A DNA stretch of 64,000 nt from Synechococcus sp. CS-1329 (GCF_025128055.1 NZ_JAHLYS010000040.1:44043-108042), one strand, 5' to 3'. Shown: positions 1 to 10,067, counted from the stretch's first letter. The notes: generated by a model from the letters alone, not told the origin. A program made the numbers and translations.

Positions 1-609
1 CACCGCAATGCGCGGCTGGCGCTGCTCTTCTACACCGACGGCGAAAAGCGCTACATCCTGGCTCCGGCTGGAATCTCGGTGGGCCAGAGCGTCATCTCCG
101 GGCCCGAGGCCCCGATTGAAGTGGGCAATGCCCTGCCGCTATCGGCCATCCCCCTGGGCTCCAGCGTCCACAACGTCGAGCTCTACGCCGGCCGCGGCGG
201 CCAGATGGTGCGCACCGCCGGTGCCAGCGCTCAGGTGATGGCCAAGGAAGGCGACTACGTCGCCCTCAAGCTGCCCTCCACCGAGGTGCGCCTGGTGCGT
301 CGTGAATGCTTCGCCACCCTCGGCGAAGTGGGCAACGCCGAAGTGCGCAACACCAGCCTCGGCAAGGCCGGCCGCACCCGCTGGCTCGGGCGCCGTCCCC
401 AGGTGCGCGGCAGCGTGATGAACCCCTGCGATCACCCCCACGGTGGTGGTGAAGGCCGGGCTCCCATCGGCCGCTCCGGTCCTGTCACCCCCTGGGGCAA
501 GCCCGCCCTGGGCCTGAAAACCCGCAAACGCAACAAGCCCAGCAATCGGTTTGTGCTGCGGAAGCGTCGCCGCACCTCCAAGCGGAGCCGTGGCGGACGG
601 GATTCCTGA
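1..609 (+). CDS. rplB: 50S ribosomal protein L2, 5'-partial
   Basis: The reading frame is open from base 1 and codes for the last 202 residues of L2, a core protein of the large subunit near the peptidyl-transferase centre. The opening residues [20 protein letters not shown] match the family, and the C-terminal part carries the conserved stretch [21 protein letters not shown]2 is normally about 287 residues, so roughly 85 N-terminal residues lie upstream of the window. It is the first visible gene of the S10-spc-alpha supercluster, followed after 35 bases by rpsS. Confidence 0.97.
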   Translation, partial: HRNARLALLFYTDGEKRYILAPAGISVGQSVISGPEAPIEVGNALPLSAIPLGSSVHNVELYAGRGGQMVRTAGASAQVMAKEGDYVALKLPSTEVRLVRRECFATLGEVGNAEVRNTSLGKAGRTRWLGRRPQVRGSVMNPCDHPHGGGEGRAPIGRSGPVTPWGKPALGLKTRKRNKPSNRFVLRKRRRTSKRSRGGRDS

Positions 610-644
610 TGCTCAACACCGCACTGCTGTCTGCCTGATTCGCT

Positions 645-920
645 ATGGGACGTTCACTCAAAAAAGGCCCCTTCGTCGCCGACCACCTGCTGCGCAAGGT
701 CGAAGCGCAGAACAGCGCTGGCGACAAGACTGTGATCAAGACCTGGTCACGGGCCTCCACCATCCTGCCGATGATGATCGGCCACACCATTGCCGTTCAC
801 AACGGCAAAAGCCATGTGCCGGTCTATGTGACCGAGCAGATGGTGGGCCACAAGCTGGGGGAATTCGCCCCCACCCGCACCTTCCGGGGCCACATCAAAG
901 ACAAAAAAGGTGCCCGTTAA
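645..920 (+). CDS. rpsS: 30S ribosomal protein S19
   Basis: S19, 91 residues, binds 16S rRNA in the head of the small subunit together with S13. The N-terminus [16 protein letters not shown] and the central [20 protein letters not shown] are family hallmarks. Length is normal. It lies between rplB and rplV in the standard S10 order, and the stop is 13 bases before the rplV ATG. Confidence 0.98.
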   Translation: MGRSLKKGPFVADHLLRKVEAQNSAGDKTVIKTWSRASTILPMMIGHTIAVHNGKSHVPVYVTEQMVGHKLGEFAPTRTFRGHIKDKKGAR

Positions 921-933
921 GGAGCGAATCACC

Positions 934-1293
934 ATGGCCAACACCACCACCCCCAGCCAAGAAGCCCGCGCCCACGGCCGCTACATCCGCGGTTCCGTTT
1001 CCAAGGTGCGCCGGGTACTCGATCAGATCCGCGGCCGCACCTATCGCGAGGCGCTCATCCTGCTCGAGTTCATGCCCTACCGCTCCACCGGACCGATCAC
1101 CAAGGTGCTTCGCTCCGCCGTGGCCAACGCGGAACACAACATGGGTCTCGACCCAGCCTCTCTCGTGATCAGTACCGCCAGCGCCGACATGGGTCCGTCC
1201 CTGAAGCGCTTCCGGCCGCGGGCCCAGGGCCGTGCCTACGCCATCAAAAAACAAACCTGCCACATCAGCATTGCTGTGGCTCCTTCCGCCTGA
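934..1293 (+). CDS. rplV: 50S ribosomal protein L22
   Basis: L22 lines the nascent-peptide exit tunnel and contacts all 23S rRNA domains. The ATG at 934 ([20 protein letters not shown]), preceded by AAGGAG at 919-924, is preferred to an upstream start overlapping rpsS. The product is 119 residues. Conserved [13 protein letters not shown] and the basic beta-hairpin region [18 protein letters not shown], whose tip enters the tunnel, are present. Order rpsS-rplV-rpsC is as expected. Confidence 0.97.
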   Translation: MANTTTPSQEARAHGRYIRGSVSKVRRVLDQIRGRTYREALILLEFMPYRSTGPITKVLRSAVANAEHNMGLDPASLVISTASADMGPSLKRFRPRAQGRAYAIKKQTCHISIAVAPSA

Positions 1294-1312
1294 CCCCCGA
1301 GGACACCGCCCG

Positions 1313-2041
1313 ATGGGACACAAGATCCATCCAACCGGCCTGCGCCTGGGGATCACCCAGGACCACCGCTCCCGTTGGTACGCCCCCAGCAAGACCTATC
1401 CAATCCTCCTCCAGGAGGACGACCGGATTCGTTGCTTCATCCACAAGAAGTACGCCTCAGCCGGCATCAGCGATGTGCTGATCGCCCGCAAGGCCGACCA
1501 GCTGGAGGTCGAGCTCAAGACAGCACGCCCCGGTGTGCTGGTGGGCCGCCAGGGCAGCGGCATCGAGGAGCTGCGCGCCGGCATTCAGAAAACCGTCGGT
1601 GATCGCAACCGTCAGGTGCGCATCAACGTGGTGGAAGTGGAGCGGGTCGACGCCGATGCCTTCCTGCTGGCCGAGTACATCGCCCAGCAGCTGGAGAAGC
1701 GGGTGGCGTTCCGCCGGGTCATGCGCATGACCGTGCAGCGGGCCCAACGGGCCGGCGTGCTCGGCCTCAAGATCCAGGTGAGCGGGCGCCTTAACGGCGC
1801 CGAAATCGCCCGGACCGAATGGACCCGGGAAGGCCGGGTCCCGTTGCACACCCTCCGTGCCGACATCGATTACGCCACCAAGGTGGCCACCACCACCTAC
1901 GGGGTGCTGGGAATCAAGGTGTGGGTGTTCAAAGGTGAGGTGCTTCCTGGTCAACAGGAAAAACTCCCCGTCGGGGCGGCACCACGGCGCCGCGCCAACC
2001 GCCGGCCCCAACAGTTCGAAGACCGCTCCAACGAAGAGTGA
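1313..2041 (+). CDS. rpsC: 30S ribosomal protein S3
   Basis: S3 sits at the mRNA entry site of the small subunit. The start at 1313 gives [14 protein letters not shown], the universal S3 N-terminus, and a 242-residue protein. The KH domain is visible around [14 protein letters not shown] (about residues 75-90). The C-terminus is basic, ending [17 protein letters not shown], as in cyanobacterial S3 proteins. It lies 19 bases after rplV. Confidence 0.97.
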   Translation: MGHKIHPTGLRLGITQDHRSRWYAPSKTYPILLQEDDRIRCFIHKKYASAGISDVLIARKADQLEVELKTARPGVLVGRQGSGIEELRAGIQKTVGDRNRQVRINVVEVERVDADAFLLAEYIAQQLEKRVAFRRVMRMTVQRAQRAGVLGLKIQVSGRLNGAEIARTEWTREGRVPLHTLRADIDYATKVATTTYGVLGIKVWVFKGEVLPGQQEKLPVGAAPRRRANRRPQQFEDRSNEE

Positions 2042-2057
2042 GCAGGAAGCCTGAACC

Positions 2058-2519
2058 ATGCTGAGTCCACGTCGCGTCAAATTCCGCAAACAGCAGCGAG
2101 GCCGCATGTGCGGTGTCGCCACCCGGGGCAACACCATTGCCTTCGGTCAGTTTGCGCTGCAGGCCCAGGAATGCGGGTGGATCACCTCCCGCCAGATTGA
2201 GGCCAGCCGCCGGGCCATGACCCGCTACGTCAAGCGGGGCGGGAAGATCTGGATCCGGATCTTCCCCGACAAGCCCGTCACCATGCGCCCCGCCGAAACC
2301 CGCATGGGTTCCGGTAAGGGCAACCCCGAGTTCTGGGTGGCTGTGATCAAGCCAGGTCGCATTCTCTTTGAAATGGGCGGTGCCGAAATCACCGAAGCCA
2401 TTGCCAAGGAGGCCATGCGCCTGGCCCAGTACAAGCTGCCCATCAAGACCAAGTTCCTGGCCCTTGACGAGCAGGCGAGCGCGGTCGAACCGGAGACCAC
2501 CGTTCCTGTGGAGTCCTGA
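2058..2519 (+). CDS. rplP: 50S ribosomal protein L16
   Basis: L16 helps position the aminoacyl end of A-site tRNA. The 153-residue product begins [17 protein letters not shown] and contains [15 protein letters not shown] and [14 protein letters not shown], both conserved. The last 15 or so residues ([11 protein letters not shown]) are a small acidic tail beyond the usual core. It is followed after four bases by rpmC. Confidence 0.98.
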   Translation: MLSPRRVKFRKQQRGRMCGVATRGNTIAFGQFALQAQECGWITSRQIEASRRAMTRYVKRGGKIWIRIFPDKPVTMRPAETRMGSGKGNPEFWVAVIKPGRILFEMGGAEITEAIAKEAMRLAQYKLPIKTKFLALDEQASAVEPETTVPVES

Positions 2520-2523
2520 ACCC

Positions 2524-2739
2524 ATGGCCCGTCCTGACATCGCCGAGGTGCGCAAGCTCACCGACGCCGAAATCAGCGAACAGATCAACGCCTGCCGCCG
2601 CGATCTCTTCGATCTGCGCTTCCAGCAGGCCACCCGTCGCCTGGAGCACCCCCACCGCTTCAAGGAGAGCCGCATCAAGCTGGCCCACCTGCTGACGGTG
2701 CAGAAGGAGCGCCAGAGCTCCGCCCCCTCCGCCTCCTGA
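2524..2739 (+). CDS. rpmC: 50S ribosomal protein L29
   Basis: L29 is a small helical-hairpin protein near the exit tunnel, where it helps form the docking site for SRP and trigger factor. The ATG at 2524 gives a 71-residue protein starting [17 protein letters not shown]. The hallmark segment [18 protein letters not shown] (about residues 30-47) is present. It sits in the invariant rplP-rpmC-rpsQ order. Confidence 0.96.
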   Translation: MARPDIAEVRKLTDAEISEQINACRRDLFDLRFQQATRRLEHPHRFKESRIKLAHLLTVQKERQSSAPSAS

Positions 2740-2756
2740 TCCCCCCCACACCACCT

Positions 2757-3008
2757 ATGGCACTCAAGGAAAGGGTCGGCGTCGTCGTCAGCGACAAGAT
2801 GGACAAAACAGTGGTGGTGGCGGTTGAAAACCGCTTCCCCCACTCCATCTACCAGAAGACCGTCAGCCGCACCACCCGTTACAAAGCCCACGACGAGGAC
2901 AACCGTTGTCGCGTGGGTGATCGGGTCCGCATCACCGAAACCCGCCCCCTCAGCCGTACCAAGCGCTGGGCTGTGGCCGAGGTTTTCACACCATCCGGCG
3001 CGAGCTGA
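2757..3008 (+). CDS. rpsQ: 30S ribosomal protein S17
   Basis: S17 is an OB-fold protein that binds the 5' domain of 16S rRNA early in assembly. The 83-residue product has [16 protein letters not shown] and the KYKAHDE-type motif (here RYKAHDEDN), then [15 protein letters not shown]. Length is normal for the family. It is 17 bases downstream of rpmC and 12 upstream of rplN. Confidence 0.98.
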   Translation: MALKERVGVVVSDKMDKTVVVAVENRFPHSIYQKTVSRTTRYKAHDEDNRCRVGDRVRITETRPLSRTKRWAVAEVFTPSGAS

Positions 3009-3020
3009 GGAGACCCCACC

Positions 3021-3386
3021 ATGATTCAACAGGAAACTTTCCTCAACGTCGCTGACAACAGCGGGGCCAAGCGCATCCAGTGCATCCGAGTGCTGGGCAC
3101 CAACCGTCGCTATGCCCACGTGGGTGATGTGATTGTGGCTGCCGTCAAAGACGCCATGCCCAACATGGGTGTCAAGAAATCGGATGTGGTCAAGGCCGTG
3201 GTCGTTCGCACCAGGGCCACCCTGCGTCGCGACACCGGCAATGCGATCCGCTTTGACGACAACGCCGCCGTGATCCTGGGCACCGACAACAACCCCAAAG
3301 GCACCCGGGTGTTCGGTCCCGTGGCCAGGGAGCTGCGGGAACGCAACTTCACCAAAATCGTGTCTCTCGCCCCGGAGGTGATCTGA
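3021..3386 (+). CDS. rplN: 50S ribosomal protein L14
   Basis: L14 forms part of the intersubunit bridge and the binding site of ribosome silencing factor. The product is 121 residues, starting [18 protein letters not shown], with conserved [26 protein letters not shown] sequence and the C-terminal [17 protein letters not shown]. Length is typical. It abuts rplX with one base between stop and start. Confidence 0.98.
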   Translation: MIQQETFLNVADNSGAKRIQCIRVLGTNRRYAHVGDVIVAAVKDAMPNMGVKKSDVVKAVVVRTRATLRRDTGNAIRFDDNAAVILGTDNNPKGTRVFGPVARELRERNFTKIVSLAPEVI

Positions 3387-3387
3387 G

Positions 3388-3744
3388 ATGGCCACAGCCA
3401 CCCCAAAAGCCAGGCCCGTTCAGCGGGTCAAGATGCGCATCCGCAAGGGTGACACCATCAAGGTGATTGCCGGCAAGGACAAGGGCAAGACCGGTGAGGT
3501 CCTGCGCACCCTTCCCGAAGCCAACCGTGTGGTCGTTCAGGGCATCAACCTGCGGACCCGCCACATCAAACCCACCCAGGACGGCGAATCCGGCCGGATC
3601 CTCACCGAAGAGGCCTCCATCCACGCCTCCAACGTGATGGTGTTCTCCACCGCCAACAACGTTCCCAGCCGGGTGGAGCTCGTCGTCGAAGCCGACGGCA
3701 CCAAAAAGCGCCGCCTCAAGAAGACGGGTGAAGTTCTTGCCTGA
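3388..3744 (+). CDS. rplX: 50S ribosomal protein L24
   Basis: L24 initiates large-subunit assembly and lies near the tunnel exit. The 118-residue product carries the KOW motif in [20 protein letters not shown] (about residues 13-32) and the conserved [15 protein letters not shown] segment. An 84-base gap to rplE follows, wider than most gaps in this cluster; I see no terminator in it. Confidence 0.97.
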   Translation: MATATPKARPVQRVKMRIRKGDTIKVIAGKDKGKTGEVLRTLPEANRVVVQGINLRTRHIKPTQDGESGRILTEEASIHASNVMVFSTANNVPSRVELVVEADGTKKRRLKKTGEVLA

Positions 3745-3828
3745 CGGCAAGCACGACCGCTCCCATCGCTGAACGCAACCCCGTCCGCTTTCTGACAACG
3801 CCCAGAAGCGCATTCCCCCATCCCCGCC

Positions 3829-4368
3829 ATGTCACTCAAACAGCGCTATCGGGAGACGATCCAGCCCAAGTTGCTCAAGGATCTGACTCTCTCGAACATC
3901 CATGAAGTCCCCAAGGTGGTGAAGGTCACCGTCAACAGGGGACTTGGCGAAGCCGCCCAGAACGCCAAGGCTCTTGAAGCCTCGATCAGCGAACTGGCCA
4001 CGATCACCGGACAGAAGGTGGTGGTGACGCGTGCCAAGAAAGCCATCGCCGGCTTCAAGATTCGCCAGGGCATGCCGATTGGCGTGGTCGTCACCCTGCG
4101 GGGAGACCGGATGTATGCCTTCCTGGAGCGCCTGATCAACCTGGCCCTGCCACGCATCCGCGATTTTCGTGGGGTCAGCCCCAAGAGCTTTGACGGGCGC
4201 GGCAACTACACCCTGGGGGTGCGGGAGCAGATCATCTTCCCCGAAATCTCCTACGACAAGATCGACGCCATCCGTGGCATGGACATCACCATCGTGACCA
4301 GCGCCCGCAACGACGAAGAGGGCCGGGCCCTCCTCCGCGAGATGGGAATGCCGTTCCGCAGCAACTGA
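3829..4368 (+). CDS. rplE: 50S ribosomal protein L5
   Basis: L5 binds 5S rRNA and contacts P-site tRNA in the central protuberance. The 179-residue protein has the expected [17 protein letters not shown] and [20 protein letters not shown] motifs and the C-terminal [19 protein letters not shown]. Length matches the family. rpsH follows directly; cyanobacteria normally lack rpsN at this position, and none is present here. Confidence 0.98.
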   Translation: MSLKQRYRETIQPKLLKDLTLSNIHEVPKVVKVTVNRGLGEAAQNAKALEASISELATITGQKVVVTRAKKAIAGFKIRQGMPIGVVVTLRGDRMYAFLERLINLALPRIRDFRGVSPKSFDGRGNYTLGVREQIIFPEISYDKIDAIRGMDITIVTSARNDEEGRALLREMGMPFRSN

Positions 4369-4388
4369 GCCCTCCTCGGATCCCAACC

Positions 4389-4790
4389 ATGGCCAATCAC
4401 GACCCGATTTCCGACATGCTCACCCGCATCCGCAATGCGAGTGAGAAGAAGCACCAGACCACCAAGGTGCCCGCTTCACGCCTTTCCCACAGCATCGCCA
4501 AGGTGCTGCAGCACGAAGGTTTCATCGCCCAGATCAGCGAGGAAGGAGAAGGCGTCGAACGCTTCCTCGTGCTCGAGCTGAAGTACAGCGGTAAGCATCG
4601 TCAGCCCACCATCCGCTCGGTGCAGCGGGTCAGCAAGCCTGGCCTGCGCATCTACAAGAACAACCGTCAGCTTCCCAAGGTCCTCGGTGGCCTCGGTGTG
4701 GCGATCATCTCCACGTCCAAAGGGGTGATGAGTGACCGTGATGCCCGCAAGCAGGGCGTCGGCGGCGAAGTGCTTTGCTACATCTATTGA
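4389..4790 (+). CDS. rpsH: 30S ribosomal protein S8
   Basis: S8 binds the central domain of 16S rRNA and in many bacteria represses the spc operon. The 133-residue product begins [17 protein letters not shown], and the C-terminus has the near-invariant [20 protein letters not shown]. Length is normal. It lies between rplE and rplF with a 20-base and a 15-base spacer. Confidence 0.98.
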   Translation: MANHDPISDMLTRIRNASEKKHQTTKVPASRLSHSIAKVLQHEGFIAQISEEGEGVERFLVLELKYSGKHRQPTIRSVQRVSKPGLRIYKNNRQLPKVLGGLGVAIISTSKGVMSDRDARKQGVGGEVLCYIY

Positions 4791-4805
4791 TCAGGGAGTC
4801 GATCC

Positions 4806-5345
4806 ATGTCTCGTATTGGTAAAGCGCCGATCCCCATCCCCGAGAAGGTGAACGTCACCTTGTCTGGTCTTGCGGTCACGGTCAAAGGTCCCAAGGGTGA
4901 GCTCCAGCGCACCCTCCCCGATGGTGTGGCGGTCAGCCAGCAGGAGAACACCCTGGTGGTCACCCCCTCCAATGGCAGCCGTCGCTCCCGCGAGCGTCAC
5001 GGTCTCTGCCGCACCCTCGTCGCCAACATGGTCGAGGGCGTCAGCCAGGGCTTCACCCGCAAGCTCGAGATCATCGGCGTGGGCTACCGCGCCCAGGTCC
5101 AGGGCCGCAAGCTCGTGGTCACCGCCGGCTACAGCCACCCCGTGGAGGTCAATCCTCCCGAAGGCGTGAGCTTCACGGTCGAAGGCACCACCCAGGTCAT
5201 CGTCTCTGGGGCCAACAAGGAGCTGGTGGGCAATGAAGCCGCCAAGATCCGCGCCATCCGGCCGCCCGAGCCCTACAAGGGCAAGGGCATCAAGTACGCG
5301 GGTGAGCGCATCCTGCGCAAGGCCGGCAAGACCGGTAAGAAATGA
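4806..5345 (+). CDS. rplF: 50S ribosomal protein L6
   Basis: L6 lies near the sarcin-ricin loop and the GTPase factor site. The 179-residue protein begins [17 protein letters not shown] and shows the two related alpha/beta domains of L6. The C-terminal signature [17 protein letters not shown], which binds 23S rRNA, is intact. Length is typical. rplR follows after 32 bases. Confidence 0.98.
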   Translation: MSRIGKAPIPIPEKVNVTLSGLAVTVKGPKGELQRTLPDGVAVSQQENTLVVTPSNGSRRSRERHGLCRTLVANMVEGVSQGFTRKLEIIGVGYRAQVQGRKLVVTAGYSHPVEVNPPEGVSFTVEGTTQVIVSGANKELVGNEAAKIRAIRPPEPYKGKGIKYAGERILRKAGKTGKK

Positions 5346-5377
5346 GGCCTGCCTGAGCGTTCCCACCCTGTACTGCC

Positions 5378-5743
5378 ATGTCCACCCTTTCCAGAAAACA
5401 GCAGACTCAGAAGCGTCACCGCCGTCTGCGTCGTCATCTCAACGGAACCTCCGTCCGCCCGCGGCTGGCTGTGTTCCGCTCCAACAACCACATCTACGCC
5501 CAGGTCATCGACGACGACGCCCAGACCACCCTCTGCGCGGCCTCGACCCTCGACAAGGATCTGCGCACCAGCCTCGAGTCCTGTGCCTCCTGTGACGCCT
5601 CCGTTGCCGTAGGCCAGTTGCTGGCCACCCGCGCCATCGCCAAGGGGATCCAGCAGGTGGTCTTCGACCGCGGTGGCAACCTGTACCACGGCCGGGTCAA
5701 GGCCCTCGCCGATGCCGCCCGGGAAGCGGGCCTTCAGTTCTGA
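5378..5743 (+). CDS. rplR: 50S ribosomal protein L18
   Basis: L18 binds 5S rRNA with L5 and anchors it in the large subunit. The 121-residue product has the basic N-terminus [14 protein letters not shown], the [18 protein letters not shown] strand and the C-terminal [20 protein letters not shown]. Two cysteines in the middle (SCASCD) are unusual but do not suggest a metal site. It precedes rpsE by 13 bases. Confidence 0.97.
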   Translation: MSTLSRKQQTQKRHRRLRRHLNGTSVRPRLAVFRSNNHIYAQVIDDDAQTTLCAASTLDKDLRTSLESCASCDASVAVGQLLATRAIAKGIQQVVFDRGGNLYHGRVKALADAAREAGLQF

Positions 5744-5756
5744 ACCGCCTCCAACC

Positions 5757-6437
5757 ATGACCGAAACCAACGAACAGACCAGATCCAGCGACGTTCCCTC
5801 TGCGGCCGTCGGCGTTCCTGCGGCCAGCGAAGGCCAGCAACAGGAGCGTCGTGGCGGTGGCGGCGGCGGAAACCGCGGTGGCGGCGGCGGCGGTGATCGT
5901 CGCGGCGGCGGCGGCGGCGGGCGCCGGGGCGACAACCGCCGTGGCCAGGAGCGCGACTCCGAATGGCAGGAGCGCGTGGTTCAGATCCGCCGCGTCTCCA
6001 AGACCGTCAAGGGCGGCAAGAAGATGAGCTTCCGCGCCATCGTCGTGGTCGGCAACGAGCGCGGCCAGGTCGGTGTGGGCGTTGGCAAGGCAGGTGATGT
6101 GATCGGCGCCGTGCGCAAGGGCGTGGCCGATGGCAAAAAGCACCTGGTCAAGGTCCCCCTGACCCGCACCAGCTCGATCCCCACCAACGGCCATGGCGTC
6201 GATGGTGCCGCCAGCATCCTGATGCGTCCGGCAGCCCCCGGTACCGGCGTGATCGCGGGCGGCTCGATCCGCACCGTGCTGGAGCTGGCCGGAATCAAGA
6301 ACGTGCTGGCCAAGCGCCTCGGCAGCAAGACTCCCCTCAACAACGCCCGCGCCACCATCCAGGCGCTGCAGTCTCTGCGCACCCACAAAGAGACGGCCAA
6401 GGAACGGGGCATCTCCCTCGAGCAGATTTACTCCTGA
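5757..6437 (+). CDS. rpsE: 30S ribosomal protein S5 with Gly/Arg-rich N-terminal extension
   Basis: S5 acts in decoding fidelity and mRNA unwinding at the entry pore. The core begins near residue 70 ([21 protein letters not shown]) and carries the conserved [18 protein letters not shown] segment. The ATG at 5757 adds about 65 residues: a Ser/Ala-rich start, then three glycine blocks separated by Arg/Asp (about residues 32-62), resembling an RGG box. The total of 226 residues exceeds the usual 165-175. The extension is encoded by GC-rich glycine codons, so slippage could vary its length. Confidence 0.96.
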   Translation: MTETNEQTRSSDVPSAAVGVPAASEGQQQERRGGGGGGNRGGGGGGDRRGGGGGGRRGDNRRGQERDSEWQERVVQIRRVSKTVKGGKKMSFRAIVVVGNERGQVGVGVGKAGDVIGAVRKGVADGKKHLVKVPLTRTSSIPTNGHGVDGAASILMRPAAPGTGVIAGGSIRTVLELAGIKNVLAKRLGSKTPLNNARATIQALQSLRTHKETAKERGISLEQIYS

Positions 6438-6442
6438 GCCCC

Positions 6443-6895
6443 ATGACCCTCTCTCTCAGCACCCTCACTCCCCAGACCGGGTCCCGCCGCCGCAAGCTGC
6501 GCAAAGGTCGTGGCATCGCCGCCGGCCAGGGCGCCAGCTGCGGTTTCGGCATGCGCGGCCAGAAGTCCCGCTCAGGCCGTCCCACCCGCCCCGGCTTCGA
6601 GGGTGGCCAGATGCCCCTCTACCGGCGGCTGCCCAAGCTGAAGCACTTCCCCCTGGTGAACCCCAAGCACTTCACCGTGCTGAATGTGGGCAAGCTGGCC
6701 GACCTCGCCGCTGGCAGCACCGTCAACCTCGACAGCCTCGTGGCTGATGGCCTGGTCACCAGCCCCAAGCATCCGTTGAAAATCCTCGGCAGCGGCGAAC
6801 TGAGCGTCAAGCTCAATGTCGAGGCGGCGGGCTTCACCGCCTCGGCCCGCGCCAAGATCGAGGCAGCCGGTGGCACCTGCGAGCTGATCCACTGA
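6443..6895 (+). CDS. rplO: 50S ribosomal protein L15
   Basis: L15 is a late-assembly protein of the large subunit. The 150-residue product has the extended glycine- and arginine-rich N-terminus ([20 protein letters not shown]) and the conserved [15 protein letters not shown] motif. It starts five bases after the rpsE stop. The 134 bases between it and secY contain an inverted repeat without a T-tract. Confidence 0.97.
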   Translation: MTLSLSTLTPQTGSRRRKLRKGRGIAAGQGASCGFGMRGQKSRSGRPTRPGFEGGQMPLYRRLPKLKHFPLVNPKHFTVLNVGKLADLAAGSTVNLDSLVADGLVTSPKHPLKILGSGELSVKLNVEAAGFTASARAKIEAAGGTCELIH

Positions 6896-6908
6896 TCAGC
6901 CAACCCCG

Positions 6909-6930
6909 GATCCCTGATCGCTCAGGGATC
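6909..6930. repeat. Hairpin between rplO and secY
   Basis: A perfect 9-bp inverted repeat with a 4-base loop (GATCCCTGA, TCGC, TCAGGGATC) lies 14 bases after the rplO stop. It has no following run of T, so it does not look like an intrinsic terminator. It could be an attenuating or mRNA-processing hairpin before secY. Confidence 0.5.
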
Positions 6931-7029
6931 TGTCAGGCATCCAGCCGTCTGCCACCGTTCTTCGGATGAGCAGGCGGCTTTGCCGTCGTTGCCTCCTCTC
7001 CGCCAGCCCGTCCCTCGACCCTTCTCGCC

Positions 7030-8346
7030 ATGCTCGTCAGCCGGGGCCGTAACCCCAGTGCCGCGGAAATCATCACCCAGGTGATTCAGTCCAAGGGACT
7101 GAGGGATCGGGTTCTCACCACCCTGGGGCTGCTGTTACTCGTGCGTCTGGGGATCTACATCCCCATGCCGGGCATCGACCGGGTGGCCTTTCAGCAGTTC
7201 ATCGAGCAGGGGGGCCAGCTGATCGGCTTCCTCGACATCTTCACCGGCGGTGGCATCTCCACCCTCGGGATCTTCGCCCTGGGGATCCTGCCGTTCATCA
7301 ACGCCTCGATCATCCTGCAGCTGCTGACCGCGGCGCTGCCTCAGCTCGAGGACCTGCAGAAGAACGAAGGTGAAGCCGGTCGGCGCAAGATCGCTCAGAT
7401 CACCCGCTATGTGGCCCTGGGCTGGGGCCTGCTGCAAAGCACGGTCTTTGCGCTGATCCTGCGCCAGTACGCCCTCCCCGGTATCCCCGTGCCGGTGTTC
7501 GTGATTCAGACCACCCTCGCCCTGGTGACCGGCGCGATGGTGGTGATGTGGATCAGCGAAGTGATCACCGAACGGGGCATTGGCCAGGGGGCCTCCCTGG
7601 TGATCTTCGTGAACATCGTTGCCACCCTTCCCAGGGCCCTCGGCTCCACGGTCAAGCTGGCTGAGAGCGGCGACCGAGCCACCATCGGCGGGATCGTGGT
7701 GCTGGTGCTGATCTTCCTGGTCACGATCGTGGGCATCATTTTCGTTCAGGAAGGCAGCCGCCGCATCCCGATCGTCAGCGCCAAGCGCCAGGTGGGTCAG
7801 GCCAGCCTCGCCAGCCGCCAGAGCTATCTGCCGCTGAAGCTCAACGCCGGCGGCGTCATGCCGATCATTTTCGCTTCGGCGGTGGTCTTCCTCCCCCTCA
7901 CGATCGCCAACATCACCCGGGCCCCCTGGTTGATACAGCTGGCGGGCTACCTCAACCCCAACAGCAGCACCCCCTGGCTCTACGCCCTGGTTTTCTTTGC
8001 CTTGATCTGCGGCTTCTCACTCTTCTATGCCTCGCTGACCATCAACCCCATCGACATCGCCACCAACCTCAAGCGAGGGGGTGTGGCGATCCCAGGGGTG
8101 CGGCCGGGATCCGCCACCGCCCAATACCTGAGCGGCGTGCAGAACCGGCTCACCCTGCTGGGGGGTCTCTTCCTCGGGGCGGTGGCGATCATCCCCTCCG
8201 CCGTGGAGGGCGCCACCCAGGTGCGCACCTTCCAGGGGCTGGGGGCCACCTCTCTGTTGATCCTGGTCGGCGTGGCCATCGACACCGCCAAGCAGGTCCA
8301 GACCTACGTGATCTCCCAGCGCTATGAGGGCATGGTGCGGGAGTGA
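7030..8346 (+). CDS. secY: Preprotein translocase subunit SecY
   Basis: SecY forms the protein-conducting channel with SecE and SecG. In cyanobacteria it serves both plasma and thylakoid membranes. The 438-residue protein has about ten hydrophobic segments and family signatures: the plug-region GGISTLGIFALGILPFINAS, the cytosolic loop QKNEGEAGRRKIAQ, and LKRGGVAIPGVRPG. It lies between rplO and adk in the usual spc order. Confidence 0.97.
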   Translation: MLVSRGRNPSAAEIITQVIQSKGLRDRVLTTLGLLLLVRLGIYIPMPGIDRVAFQQFIEQGGQLIGFLDIFTGGGISTLGIFALGILPFINASIILQLLTAALPQLEDLQKNEGEAGRRKIAQITRYVALGWGLLQSTVFALILRQYALPGIPVPVFVIQTTLALVTGAMVVMWISEVITERGIGQGASLVIFVNIVATLPRALGSTVKLAESGDRATIGGIVVLVLIFLVTIVGIIFVQEGSRRIPIVSAKRQVGQASLASRQSYLPLKLNAGGVMPIIFASAVVFLPLTIANITRAPWLIQLAGYLNPNSSTPWLYALVFFALICGFSLFYASLTINPIDIATNLKRGGVAIPGVRPGSATAQYLSGVQNRLTLLGGLFLGAVAIIPSAVEGATQVRTFQGLGATSLLILVGVAIDTAKQVQTYVISQRYEGMVRE

Positions 8347-8390
8347 TCCACACCGGCCCAGAGCTGCCCCATCCCGTTCCCGTTCCCGTC

Positions 8391-8939
8391 ATGTCCGATC
8401 GCTTTCTTTTCCTCGGCCCCCCAGGAGCCGGCAAGGGCACCCAGGCCCAGGTGCTGGCCGCCGACCGTGGCCTGCTCCACCTGTCCACCGGCGAGCTGTT
8501 GCGCGCCGAAGTGCAGGCGGGCACGGAGCTCGGCGCTGAAGCCCAGTCCGTGATGGCCAGGGGCGAGCTGGTGAGCGATGCCCTGGTGCTGGCGATCGTG
8601 AGGGCACGCCTGCTCAGCCATGACGGCGGCTGGCTGCTGGATGGCTTTCCCCGCAACCTGGCCCAGGCCGAAGCCCTCAGCCAGCTGCTCCAGGAGCTGA
8701 ACCAGCCGATCGAGCATGTGGTACTGCTGCAGCTCGACGACGGGATCCTCTTGCAGCGGCTGCTCAGCCGTGGACGCGACGACGACAATGAAGCGGTGAT
8801 CCGCAACCGCCTGGAGGTCTACCGCGAGCAGACCGAGCCCCTGATCGCCTTCTATCGCCAACTGGGGCTGATCCGGGAGGTGGAGGCGGAAGGCGACGTC
8901 CAGGCCGTCGCTGGGAGGATCAGCTCAGTGGTGAGTTGA
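8391..8939 (+). CDS. adk: Adenylate kinase
   Basis: Adenylate kinase interconverts ATP + AMP and 2 ADP. The ATG at 8391 gives 182 residues beginning MSDRFLFLGPPGAGKGTQ, with the Walker A loop GPPGAGKGT. The AMP-binding LSTGELLRAE and the DGFPRNLAQAE motif (about residues 83-93) are present. The short LID (SRGRDDDNEAVIRNRL) marks the zinc-free short type common in cyanobacteria. No infA lies between it and rpmJ. Confidence 0.97.
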   Translation: MSDRFLFLGPPGAGKGTQAQVLAADRGLLHLSTGELLRAEVQAGTELGAEAQSVMARGELVSDALVLAIVRARLLSHDGGWLLDGFPRNLAQAEALSQLLQELNQPIEHVVLLQLDDGILLQRLLSRGRDDDNEAVIRNRLEVYREQTEPLIAFYRQLGLIREVEAEGDVQAVAGRISSVVS

Positions 8940-8984
8940 CCATTGTGATACGTTAGCTGTTTGCAAAGTGGAGAGCCGCCGCCC

Positions 8985-9098
8985 ATGAAGGTGCGTGCCT
9001 CAGTCAAGAAGATGTGCGACAAGTGCCGCGTGATTCGTCGCCACGGCCGGGTGATGGTGATCTGCACCAATCCCAAGCACAAGCAACGCCAGGGCTGA
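8985..9098 (+). CDS. rpmJ: 50S ribosomal protein L36
   Basis: This 37-residue gene encodes L36. The protein begins [19 protein letters not shown] and carries the zinc-ribbon ligands C11, C14, C27 and H33 of the zinc-binding form. A GTGGAGAG sequence ahead of the ATG is a plausible ribosome-binding site. It sits in the adk-rpmJ-rpsM position usual for cyanobacteria. Confidence 0.96.
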   Translation: MKVRASVKKMCDKCRVIRRHGRVMVICTNPKHKQRQG

Positions 9099-9191
9099 TC
9101 CGCCCAGCGTTCTTCCTCCCAAGTGCCTTTCGAGGCACTTCGCCCTGCCCTCTGTGGCCGGGCCCCCTCTGCCCAACTGAATCGTTTTTTC

Positions 9192-9557
9192 GTGGCTCGG
9201 ATTGCCGGTGTCGATATCCCTCGCGACAAGAGGGTCGAGATTTCTCTCACATACGTCTACGGGGTCGGGCTCAACCGCGCCCAGAAGATTCTGGCGAAGG
9301 CCGGCGTCAACCCGGACATCCGCGTCAAGGACCTCGACGACGGGGACGTCCAGAAACTGCGTGCAGCGGCCGAAAGCTTCACCCTCGAGGGTGATCTGCG
9401 CCGTCAGGAAGGCATGGCCCTCAAGCGGCTGCAGGACATCGGCTGCCTCCGTGGTCGCCGCCACCGCATGGGGCTGCCCGTGCGCGGTCAACGCACCCGC
9501 ACCAATGCCCGCACCCGCCGCGGCGCCCGCAAGACCGTGGCCGGCAAGAAGAAGTAA
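9192..9557 (+). CDS. rpsM: 30S ribosomal protein S13
   Basis: S13 forms intersubunit bridges and contacts P-site tRNA. The GTG at 9192 is chosen because [20 protein letters not shown] follows it at once, the normal N-terminus, giving 121 residues. The helix-two-turn-helix [11 protein letters not shown] and the basic C-terminus [13 protein letters not shown] are present. An in-frame open stretch upstream to 9123 does not resemble S13 and is ignored. Confidence 0.97.
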   Translation: MARIAGVDIPRDKRVEISLTYVYGVGLNRAQKILAKAGVNPDIRVKDLDDGDVQKLRAAAESFTLEGDLRRQEGMALKRLQDIGCLRGRRHRMGLPVRGQRTRTNARTRRGARKTVAGKKK

Positions 9558-9624
9558 GCCGCCCGCCTGAGTCCGGCTCCGCCGCTCAGTCCCACCACCC
9601 CATCACCCCACCAGGCCCCCGTCC

Positions 9625-10017
9625 ATGGCGAAGCCAGCCAAGAAAACCGGCGCAAAGAAGACCAAGCGCAATGTGCCCAACGGTGTGGCACACATCCAGA
9701 GCACCTTCAACAACACCATCGTCTCGATCACCGACTCGGCCGGTGAGGTGATCTCCTGGTCTTCGGCCGGCGCCAGCGGCTTCAAGGGAGCTCGCAAGGG
9801 CACCCCCTTCGCGGCCCAGACCGCGGCTGAAGCCGCCGGCCGCCGGGCCCTGGACCAGGGGATGCGTCAGATCGAGGTTCTGGTCCGTGGTCCGGGTTCC
9901 GGCCGTGAAACCGCCATCCGCGCCCTGCAGGTGGCCGGCCTTGAGATCACCCTGATCCGGGACGTCACCCCTCTGCCTCACAACGGCTGCCGTCGCTCCA
10001 AGCGCCGCCGGGTCTGA
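9625..10017 (+). CDS. rpsK: 30S ribosomal protein S11
   Basis: S11 lies on the platform of the small subunit near the E site and the Shine-Dalgarno duplex. The 130-residue protein has [33 protein letters not shown] and the C-terminal [17 protein letters not shown], all diagnostic. It lies between rpsM and rpoA as in other alpha operons. Confidence 0.98.
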   Translation: MAKPAKKTGAKKTKRNVPNGVAHIQSTFNNTIVSITDSAGEVISWSSAGASGFKGARKGTPFAAQTAAEAAGRRALDQGMRQIEVLVRGPGSGRETAIRALQVAGLEITLIRDVTPLPHNGCRRSKRRRV

Positions 10018-10067
10018 GTATCCGTTTCCAGCCGCTCCTCGGCGTTCCTCTTCACCACCATCAGGCC

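Noticed and set aside
6909..6930. Terminator between rplO and secY
   Set aside because: The hairpin is perfect but no T-tract follows, and secY-adk normally belong to the same operon.
8940..8984. infA (IF-1) between adk and rpmJ
   Set aside because: Many cyanobacteria carry infA here, but only 45 bases separate the two genes and no IF-1 frame exists; it must lie elsewhere.
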